Shown here: positions 56,986 to 64,000 of the stretch, piece after piece
How positions within the stretch are numbered: the stretch's first letter is position 1
Layout of the letters: each line of letters opens with the position of its first letter
Source of the DNA: Globisporangium splendens
Lineage: Eukaryota > Oomycota > Peronosporomycetes > Pythiales > Pythiaceae
Direction: 5' to 3'
NCBI GenBank assembly: GCA_006386115.1
Contig: VFIW01000037.1
Span: forward strand, 248,001-312,000
DNA: 64,000 bases
Translations under genes and position numbers: made by a program
The notes under the pieces: generated by a model
Database searches by the model: none
What the model was told of the DNA's origin: nothing
Seen by the model: only the letters and a program-made list of their open reading frames with translations

Positions 56986-57000
56986 CTCATTTTCCATTTG
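56986..57000 (+). promoter_or_regulatory. Inr/FPR core promoter of the HSF gene
   Basis: CTCATTTTCCATTTG matches the oomycete Inr+FPR consensus at all but the last position. It lies about 85-95 nt upstream of the ATG. Confidence 0.6.
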
Positions 57001-57039
57001 GCGGCGTCTTGCAACGAGCTCCACATCCATTTGCCTGTC

Positions 57040-57062
57040 ACACACTCACACACACACACACA
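57040..57062. repeat. (CA)n microsatellite in the HSF 5' UTR
   Basis: CA-rich run with one CT interruption, between the putative initiator and the ATG. Confidence 0.8.
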
Positions 57063-57081
57063 GCCAAGCTTCCAGCTCAAT

Positions 57082-58038
57082 ATGCAGACGCGCGCGGCTT
57101 CCTCCCCGTCCCACAGCACCACAGCCATGAAGAGCATGAGCAGCAGCCGCAAGAACCTGGCGATCGTCACACGCGTGCCAAAGTTCCTGCGCTGCCTGTA
57201 CGACATCCTACACACGGAGGATCAGAGCATCCTGTCGTGGTCGCACGACGGCTCGTACTTCCAGATCTTCAGCACCAAGCGCCTCGAAGACACCGTGCTG
57301 CCAAAGTACTTCAAGCACAGCAAGTTTGCGAGTTTCCAGCGCCAGCTCAACAACTTTGGCTTCCGCAAGTGGACCAAGACGCAGTCGAGCGTCTGCACCT
57401 TTAGCCACCACCTCTTTGTACAGCGCCACCCAAGCGAACTCGTCGAGCTCATCATCGAGCAAAACGAGCACACCAGCAGCAGCGGTGAGACCACGGACGA
57501 AGACATCGCTCCATCACCCAAGAAGCCTGTGTCCAACAAGCGCAAGCGCAATGAGAGCGTGGACATGACCGCCGCCGACGCTTTCTCCTACAACAAGATG
57601 CTCAAGGCCACCACCACCTCCTTCCAAGACCTGCTCAACTTCCAGGTCGAGTCGTGGGAGCTGATGCCGATCGTCAACCCACTGGAATGGGAAGAGCCCC
57701 AGCAGCAGCAGACCACCGCGATCCGCACCAACACCAGCGCTATTGCCACCGCGATGAAGACCGAGCAGGGAAACGAGACCCCAACGAGCGCGTCGGCGGT
57801 CAACGAACACACTTTCAACTTCACGATGGAAGAGCTCGACGACATTCTGTTCACGACGTCCGAGCCAGCGCCGTGTTCAGCGCTGACCGAAACGTTTGAC
57901 GGTCGCTTCGAGGCCATCGACACCAGTGTGGGCTTTGCCACCGCGTCAAGCTACTTGGCTGTGGACCAACACGACACCACGGCCATGTACCTGAACGACA
58001 TGTTCAAGTCCGATGTGGGCTTCTGGCTGCCGTGCTAA
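57082..58038 (+). CDS. Heat shock factor-type transcription factor
   Basis: Intronless, 318 residues. The HSF DNA-binding domain covers about 30-125: VPKFLRCLYDIL, ILSWSHDGSYFQIFS, and the recognition helix FASFQRQLNNFGFRKW. After it come a basic KRKR segment that could serve as nuclear signal, a Gln/Thr-rich middle and an acidic hydrophobic C terminus (FNFTMEELDDILFT) that resembles an activation domain. The usual long HR-A/B coiled coil is weak or absent, so trimerisation may differ. It probably binds nGAAn-type elements. HSF families are expanded in oomycetes. Confidence 0.93.
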   Translation: MQTRAASSPSHSTTAMKSMSSSRKNLAIVTRVPKFLRCLYDILHTEDQSILSWSHDGSYFQIFSTKRLEDTVLPKYFKHSKFASFQRQLNNFGFRKWTKTQSSVCTFSHHLFVQRHPSELVELIIEQNEHTSSSGETTDEDIAPSPKKPVSNKRKRNESVDMTAADAFSYNKMLKATTTSFQDLLNFQVESWELMPIVNPLEWEEPQQQQTTAIRTNTSAIATAMKTEQGNETPTSASAVNEHTFNFTMEELDDILFTTSEPAPCSALTETFDGRFEAIDTSVGFATASSYLAVDQHDTTAMYLNDMFKSDVGFWLPC

Positions 58039-59263
58039 ACGAAGCAAGAAAGAAGAACCAACGATCGTGTACAGTAACAATTTTTTATGCTGGCGACGAG
58101 CGAAAAGCAAATCGAGTCGCCGGTGGTGAGGAAGGAAGTATTTTTGTGAACAAAGGAAAGCTTATGTGTCCTATTAGTTTTGTTTTTATTGTAGTCAGTG
58201 GCGTGCACCTCCATAATTTTGCGCACATGCATGGATATATGTACAATATACCATCGCCGTATTCCTCATTATCATCTTGCGATCTCCTTTCCTTCACAGT
58301 CGAACTGCACTCATTCCTCCTGACTCACTTCTCCTTTCAAGCTGCAGAATTAAAAGTTTCCCGCCGCCATTTTGACGTCAGAGAGCGTAATACGAGAGAA
58401 AGGGGAAAGGCAAGCGGCAAAGGAGAGTTGCCTGGCGCCGCGTACAGTATGGCTGGCGGTCGTGGGGTCGAACATTCCGATCGTTCTATCGAGGATGCCT
58501 CGCGTGCCTCGAGCCCCAAGTGCTAAGGAAGGTGATAATGTATCCGCTCCCCATCGCTCTCCAGGTACTTCCTTCCTACGTGGTCGGATCACTTGCGCGT
58601 GTGTTCGTAAAACTAAACCAAACTACCTCACCTAAAAAAATCGAAGCTGAAGCAGTTGAAGCTCTGCGTGAAGCATTCATGAGTCTATACGAATCTTGAA
58701 AAGGGTCCCCCTTCAAGTCATCAGGTCCAGTTGATGCGCATGCAAACCAGACACGTCGTTTCACGTGAGACTTTGACCAGCAGCCCCAACGTAGCTCTTG
58801 GATACAGGCTGGCGAATGGACCCTCAACTGCAGCTGCAGATGCGTCGTTTCACCTGAGACTTTGACCAGCAGTCCCAACGTAGCACTCATCTGGATAGTG
58901 TACCGGGTTGGAAGGAAGATATGGACCCGACCTGCAGCTGCAAACACAAAGACACAGACAGCTGCTGGTGGTTGCGCGAGGCCAGCGCAGCGAGCATGCA
59001 AGCACCATGCGATTTGAGGATCCTTATTGCCGTGCGGTCGTGAGTGGTTGTGGGTGTGACAGAACACAGCGAACGGCGGTTTGCTTTTTAACAACACGGT
59101 CAAGAAACTTTATTAGCTGCTGAAATTGGCACTTCTGGTCTGCTTTGTTTTTATAACCTGTCTGTCGTACTTCAAGCGTTTGTGCACGCGAGGATCCATC
59201 AGTCTCAGGCACGAACGGTACTTAGTCTACATGAGAGGCGCTCCTTCTTTTGTTTTGATTTAC
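58039..59263. other. Intergenic 1.2 kb with a direct repeat
   Basis: Between the HSF gene and the convergent PH/coiled-coil gene. No credible ORF; includes a 42-bp direct repeat. Confidence 0.5.
58755..58885. repeat. Direct repeat of about 42 bp, two copies
   Basis: Copies at 58755-58796 and 58844-58885 (period 89 bp) begin GTCGTTTCAC and end CCCAACGTAGC, with only a few differences. The CTGCAGCTGCA following copy 1's spacer also recurs after copy 2, so the duplication may be longer. Confidence 0.85.
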
Positions 59264-62233
59264 CTAGAAGTCGGCGATGTCGGGGAGATCTGGAAGATCC
59301 GGGAGCGCGGGGGAAGGGGATCTCGTTTTGCTCACTGACGGAGGAGGCGGCGGCGGCGAACCAATGAATCCAGAAGAAAGAGCAGACGCCTGCGCTTTGG
59401 GGCTCGGCAACTTTGGGCCAATGAAGGCCGGTTCATCGTCATTGGAGCTGCTGCTGTTGTTCTGCGCGCCAGGACCATACGCTGATGGCATCTCCCCGTA
59501 ACCGGGAGGATACGCTTGGCTCATCATCGGCGGTGGACCTTGCATGTATCCAAGCGGCGGCTGTAAGTATTGCGGTGTCATTGGCGCCACAGGCGGGTAC
59601 GCAAGATTTGCGTAGGGAGACGGATAGTATGACTGCGGAGGGAATTGATACGCTCCATACGGTGATGAAGCATATAGCGGAAGGCTCTGCGGCGGAGCTG
59701 GATAACCAGGAAGATATTGAGGCATCATTGGGTACGCTGGTGCGCTCTGTGGGGCTGGAGCGACGGCTGGGGTAGCTGGAGATGGCTGTTGCTGCTCACC
59801 CACCGACTTTGGCGGTTCTTGGACAGTCAAACTGGGTGGAATCGACACAGCAATTGGTGGCGGCAGTGTTTGCTGGGGTTGCTCCGGAGTAGGAGCAGCT
59901 ACTGCAACTGCTTCTGATGGGGAATACGATGGAGCTGGAGTCGGGGCGGAAGCAGGAGCAGGAGCTATTATCGCAGCAGGAATGGATGCAGGTTGGGCTT
60001 GAGGCACCGCAGCAGGCGAAGATGAAGGTGCCGGAGTTTCGACCAGCACAAGAGCGTTTGACATTTCTGCGGCATGCGCCTCAATTTCTTTTTCTTTTCG
60101 ATGGATTCGTTCTGCTGGGGTCGAGTACTTCTCTTTGTCGCGACGCTTTTTCTTCCTCTCTTTCTTTTCCTCTTCTGCTTTTTGCTGGATTTGAGCAAGT
60201 CGAAGCCGCTCCACCTCCGCTTGCAGCTCAGCCTCTTTCGCCTTCCGCTGCTTCTTCTCTTTGTCCAACTTGGCTCGCTCACGACGCTCTTTTCGTTCTT
60301 TCTTTTCCCGCTTTCTCGCCTTTTCCTCTTCTCGAGCACGCATTTCCTCACGATGGTGTCGAGCGAGCTCCGCTGCAGCAGCCGCTGCTGCTTCCTCCTC
60401 CTCTTGCCGCTGCTGTTCTTTTCTTGCTCGCCTCTCCTCTCGTCTTCGTTGCTTCTCCAGTCGTCGTTCTTGTTCGTAGAGCTCGTCCTCATCTTGAAGA
60501 TGTTCATCTTGAATAACTGTTTGCGGAGACTCGGGCGAATCAAATAACAAGAGCTCCTGTGTGGGCTCCACTTCCTCTTCACTCGGGGTCTCGCCACGGC
60601 TCGGTTTCTTAGACTTTGATTTTTTGCGCTGCACTTTGACGGGCTCCTCTTCGCGCTCAATAGCGTAGCTCACATGGATCTCTTGACCCTCAGGTGCGTA
60701 CTCCTCATCTCGTCCTTCATCCTCAATCGACAAGTTGTCGACGGACACGGTCTGGTCAGAGGACTCCAAAAGTGCTTGTCGCTCTTTCTTCCTCCTCTTC
60801 TTTTCTGCTTTCCATCTCCGCAGCGCTTCCTCGTCTTCGTACAACAGAGACTCGTCGTCAACTGTCCCATTCACATGCCTGCCATCGTCAGCATGGACGC
60901 TGCTCGCACGTTCAGCTTCAAACAAATCTGTTGTCGCCTCCGATGGACTGGGATCATGGCCAGCATCCGTCATGTGCGAGTACCCATCGTCGCTTCCGTA
61001 ATAGTCCGAGGCGTCTCCAGCGAATTGGGATGGGCGGAAAGACGACTCATGCGGCGATTTTTTCGGATGACGAGCATCTTTCCGCATACTCGCGAGCCGC
61101 GCAGCAGCCATTTCAGCATACAAATCCCGATTCGACTCCAGCTTTTGCACTCGCTTTCTCAGGATCTTTTCGCTTTTCTCGCGCTCCAACCGCGCGGCGA
61201 GCCCTTCGTCGACAAAATCCGCGAGATCATCGTCGCTCTCGCCTTCTTTTTTCTTGATCATGACCGCGCCAAAACGGCTCGGTCCAGCATCGTCAAAGAG
61301 GAATAAATCGCTTGCGAGTGGCGCCTTGTCCGCTTTCTCATGTAGCAATTCCTCATCCAGAAGCACCACCGGCGCGTCCACCACGTCGTACCTCGACACC
61401 GTGGGTTGATCGTGGTTCTCGCCGTAGATTCCCCAGTCGGCAGGCTCAGCTTTACTCGCTCTCTCTCCACGACCGTCCAATCCGTTCAACTCACTCCCAG
61501 CTCCCGAACTAGAGCGGAAGAGACCATCGTCACGAGAATGCTCCTCCGAGTCTGTCACCGAGTGCTGATCTCCATTCGCATAGAACTCGCCATCTTGCAG
61601 CCCGTCATCGTCGCTGTCTGACTGGAACGCCGCGCTCTCGTTGCGTTCGTTCCGCAAATTCGAGCTTTGGCCTCTCGAGAGACTCGGTCGCACGCTGCTC
61701 TGACGCTTGGTGACCTGCTTCAACTCGCTATCGCCGCCGAGACTGCGCGAACTCTCCACGAGCGAGTTCTCGGCCGAGTCGATCACCTTCATCACGTCGA
61801 TCCACCGGCGCTTCTCCGCCTCCGTCGGCGCCGTGCAGAAAAACACTTTGCTCTCGTCCGTCTCCATCAGGAACGCGTGCTCGTACTTGTGGAAATTGCC
61901 CTTGCCGTCCCACTCGCCAAAGCACTTGAGCACGTGCGAGCTCACGGGCTTGTCCTGGCTCTTCGCGTAGCTTTTCTGGTTCTTGTACGTGCGAAGACGC
62001 ACGACCTGCGCGCGCGTCTGCGGGTCTGCTTCCCACGTCGCGACGCAGTAGCGGTCGCGCATCACGGGCAGGTTCGCGCCGCGTTTCTTCAGGACACCCT
62101 CCATCAGCACCGGCGCGTCGCTCGGCACGTACGCGAGGTCGCCGCCGCCACCGCCGATGGGACCCACGCCGGACGCGCTCGTGGCGTCGCTGAAGCTGTT
62201 GGACACCGGGCCGCTGCGTCGGCGCTCCGCCAT
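59264..62233 (-). CDS. Large PH-domain / coiled-coil / proline-rich protein
   Basis: Read from ATG 62233 on the minus strand without introns; 989 residues. The PH domain lies at about 42-150 (MEGVLKKRGANLPVMRDRYC, CFGEWDGKGNFHKYEHAF, EAEKRRWIDVM). A long acidic, Ser-rich section follows, then a K/E/R-rich coiled coil around 560-720 with many KKRRKKE runs, and a Pro/Tyr/Gln-rich tail (PQSYYPSPYANLAYPP) ending DLPDLPDIADF. Likely a membrane-associated scaffold. The frame is open 129 codons upstream of the chosen ATG, but that part reads as noncoding. The PH domain is paralogous to the gene at 26629-28431. Confidence 0.88.
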   Translation of the reverse strand: MAERRRSGPVSNSFSDATSASGVGPIGGGGGDLAYVPSDAPVLMEGVLKKRGANLPVMRDRYCVATWEADPQTRAQVVRLRTYKNQKSYAKSQDKPVSSHVLKCFGEWDGKGNFHKYEHAFLMETDESKVFFCTAPTEAEKRRWIDVMKVIDSAENSLVESSRSLGGDSELKQVTKRQSSVRPSLSRGQSSNLRNERNESAAFQSDSDDDGLQDGEFYANGDQHSVTDSEEHSRDDGLFRSSSGAGSELNGLDGRGERASKAEPADWGIYGENHDQPTVSRYDVVDAPVVLLDEELLHEKADKAPLASDLFLFDDAGPSRFGAVMIKKKEGESDDDLADFVDEGLAARLEREKSEKILRKRVQKLESNRDLYAEMAAARLASMRKDARHPKKSPHESSFRPSQFAGDASDYYGSDDGYSHMTDAGHDPSPSEATTDLFEAERASSVHADDGRHVNGTVDDESLLYEDEEALRRWKAEKKRRKKERQALLESSDQTVSVDNLSIEDEGRDEEYAPEGQEIHVSYAIEREEEPVKVQRKKSKSKKPSRGETPSEEEVEPTQELLLFDSPESPQTVIQDEHLQDEDELYEQERRLEKQRRREERRARKEQQRQEEEEAAAAAAAELARHHREEMRAREEEKARKREKKERKERRERAKLDKEKKQRKAKEAELQAEVERLRLAQIQQKAEEEKKERKKKRRDKEKYSTPAERIHRKEKEIEAHAAEMSNALVLVETPAPSSSPAAVPQAQPASIPAAIIAPAPASAPTPAPSYSPSEAVAVAAPTPEQPQQTLPPPIAVSIPPSLTVQEPPKSVGEQQQPSPATPAVAPAPQSAPAYPMMPQYLPGYPAPPQSLPLYASSPYGAYQFPPQSYYPSPYANLAYPPVAPMTPQYLQPPLGYMQGPPPMMSQAYPPGYGEMPSAYGPGAQNNSSSSNDDEPAFIGPKLPSPKAQASALSSGFIGSPPPPPPSVSKTRSPSPALPDLPDLPDIADF

Positions 62234-63902
62234 GCTGTTGCTCTCGTTCTCACTGCCGGCGCGTGTTCCTTCGGCCTCGTCTCCGTGCTGATTATGCTGC
62301 TGAATATGTCTAACGCGAGGGAGAATGTCGCGCGAACGATGATCGATAAGAACAGTATCCGGAAGCAGGTATACGAGACAAACGCAGTGGGTACAGATGA
62401 GTAGATGTGCTAAGAGGCACTGATCCAATGTCCATAACGAGACCATCAAGGACCAATTGTCTGACATCAAGGACCTAGCAAGTCTTGCCCTTGGATCCAC
62501 CTGGACCGGTACATCATCAGGATTATTTCCCTCTGTCCAGTGAAACAAGTGAGTTATTTGACGCACGCGTTTGATTGACTTGAAATCTGAAAAGCTGCGC
62601 TCAGTGGCCATGCAAAGCAACAGCTCGAGTCCTAAACCAAGCCTCTATTGGAGTCCCAAGAGCAAAAATATCCCACAAAATCGCTATTCACTTCTCAAGC
62701 AAACACAAATTGCACACCACTGTTTATGAGGATCCGAGGCTGCACCTGGAAAGCTGGAAGAGGCAACTGCACGAACTTACACGAAAGCAAGTGAAATTCG
62801 TCCGCTCAACACTGTCAGGTCGTACGCACCAAAGCAGAAGGAGTTTGTAGCATGGTGTGAGAAGAGGCGGTTTGGAGGGGGCAACGCGTCACGCTGTAAC
62901 TCTAGTCAATCTCCATCTTTTCCTGAAGAAGAGGTGATCAGGCGCGCAAGAAAAAGAAAACCGACAGCACCAGACGAGCAAATGGACGTGAAGCGCATCG
63001 GTCAAGCAGCAGTTTTGGTGTACACAGCAGTAGTCGTCGATTGTGGAATCAGCTGAAGCAACTGAGAATAAACAGCTACGAAAACCCGAGAGACACTGCG
63101 GTCAAATTACTTCTTGAGAATGTAGCGTTGGAGTCCGATCGAGTTTGCAAGAAGAACTGCGACGATAGAAGCGTGGACACATTGCTGGACGGTTACACCA
63201 CAGTCGACCAAACGGTGCAAATTGGGGACCATTTTTGGAAGACCAACTCAGACCGTTGCATTCAACTTAAAACTGGTTAGCATTTCTTCTCTCACATGTC
63301 GTCCTTCTTCGAGGGTAATCGGCAAGGACCCTGGAGCTGCCAGACCTTCACATGGTGTGGCTAGAAGGTGAAGGATTTACATAATGCCAAGCCCTGATCC
63401 TGATCACGCGACAAGGGAAACCAACCACGTCGGGAAACTGGAAGTTGGCGCGTGTTTGAGTAACATGGATGTCCGAATTTGTTCATTCGGTGCGTTGGGT
63501 ATGCATGTGTTTCGGCGATGGCATGTTACATGTGAAAGCCCACCTGATTTCTCAGCGAGCTCGAGCAAGCACAACATCATAGTCCGTCGAGCTGACGCTG
63601 ACGTGAAGGCTGAGTTGAGTTCCAGGGAACACCGTGCAGCAATCTCGGCAGCTGTACAAGCTGCTGGGTTACAAATGAAAGCCAAGACACACGTTGACCG
63701 AGGGTCGGGAGCAAAAATGACTATGCCAGCTCCAGCAAGCGAGTTTTCAATCAGACGGTTTAGGCGCTGGACCAACATTGTAATGGAGTTATGTTGACTG
63801 TCTGCACTTCCGCGAGAGATCACGAGGATGATGACTTTTTCGGTGTGTGTTGTGGTGCGTGTGTCCGTTTGTTTGTGCGGAGTGTGTGTGATGGGTCTTC
63901 GT
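62234..63902. other. Intergenic 1.7 kb
   Basis: ORFs of up to 139 codons on both strands overlap at 63384-63823 and are not recognised; no supported gene before the tRNA. Confidence 0.45.
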
Positions 63903-63975
63903 GACCGCGTGGCGCAATGGATAGCGCATCTGACTTCTAATCAGGGGGTTGTGGGTTCGAGTCCCATCGTGGTCG
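63903..63975 (+). tRNA. tRNA-Arg (anticodon TCT)
   Basis: A 73-nt cloverleaf. The acceptor stem pairs GACCGCG with CGTGGTC (one G-U). The anticodon loop CTTCTAA is closed by TCTGA/TCAGG and gives anticodon TCT. The A box is TGGCGCAATGG and the B box GGTTCGAGTCC. Discriminator G. No intron and no encoded CCA. A canonical T4 terminator is not obvious in the few bases remaining (TTCTTCTTCTT). Confidence 0.96.
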
Positions 63976-64000
63976 TTCTTCTTCTTCCGCTGGCACCCAC

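Larger units (their letters stand above)
52496..57081. other. Gene-poor 4.6-kb region
   Basis: Longest stretch without a supported gene. ORFs up to 241 codons (minus strand 53957-54682) occur, but two overlapping minus frames are open together there and neither shows domains, a signal peptide or RxLR-type motifs. A GC-rich patch at 56000-56280 with an acceptor-like site on the minus strand could be an exon of an unrecognised gene. A short GA microsatellite lies near 55683. Confidence 0.4.

Noticed and set aside
63384..63823. Overlapping ORFs of 137 (+) and 139 (-) codons before the tRNA
   Set aside because: Both strands open, neither recognised, no promoter motif or splice signals that decide between them.
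1..64000. RxLR or CRN effector genes, transposases, reverse transcriptases, CRISPR arrays, rRNA
   Set aside because: Looked for signal peptide plus RxLR/LFLAK motifs, integrase or RT motifs and regularly spaced repeats; none seen.

Overview
The window is nuclear DNA from a gene-dense eukaryote, most likely an oomycete (Peronosporomycetes, Phytophthora/Pythium-like). The pointers are: eukaryotic genes on both strands with short GT-AG introns of mostly about 60-110 nt, strong GC preference at third codon positions, oomycete-style Inr/FPR core promoters (CTCATTYYNCAWTTT-like) just upstream of several starts, FYVE and PH proteins of stramenopile type, a PH-MAP kinase fusion, multi-module cyclic-nucleotide-gated channel repeats and a centrosomal CEP95-like protein expected in a zoospore-forming organism. 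Species cannot be fixed from the sequence alone.

Layout. 1-6.5 kb: the 3' end of an unknown gene, a CLC chloride channel (+) and a convergent CEP95-like gene (-). 7.8-10.9 kb: two tandem old-yellow-enzyme genes. 11.4-20.8 kb: PH-MAPK fusion, membrane-anchored JmjC/cupin protein, UTP11 and an eight-exon protein with three calponin-homology domains. 23-33.5 kb: FYVE protein, PH protein, TAZ zinc-finger protein and a PDZ/coiled-coil/PH-like protein whose reading frame is broken in a T-run. 33.6-37.3 kb: divergent mitochondrial processing peptidase alpha and tRNA pseudouridine synthase. 37.5-42.2 kb: a small plus-strand ORF lying antisense to the tail of a degenerate three-module CNG-type channel. 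43-52.5 kb: DPH4-like J protein, a V-ATPase-accessory-like membrane protein divergent from ALY/REF, a steroid 5-alpha-reductase family gene and eIF5B. 52.5-57 kb: gene-poor. 57-64 kb: an HSF-type transcription factor, a large PH/coiled-coil protein paralogous at its N terminus to the 26.6 kb gene, and a tRNA-Arg(TCT).

No operon or mobile island is seen. Most genes are housekeeping (translation: eIF5B, UTP11, PUS1, DPH4, tRNA; mRNA export: ALY/REF; mitochondrial import: MPP-alpha) or signalling and membrane genes (MAPK, HSF, FYVE, PH, CLC, CNG). The strongest unexpected signals are the channel gene (in-frame TAG exactly where the sister modules carry Trp, and loss of everything after S5 of module 3), the frameshift in the PDZ gene, the PH-MAPK and triple-CH architectures, and palindromes in two intergenic regions. 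All splice models here were derived by hand from frame continuity and GT-AG sites.
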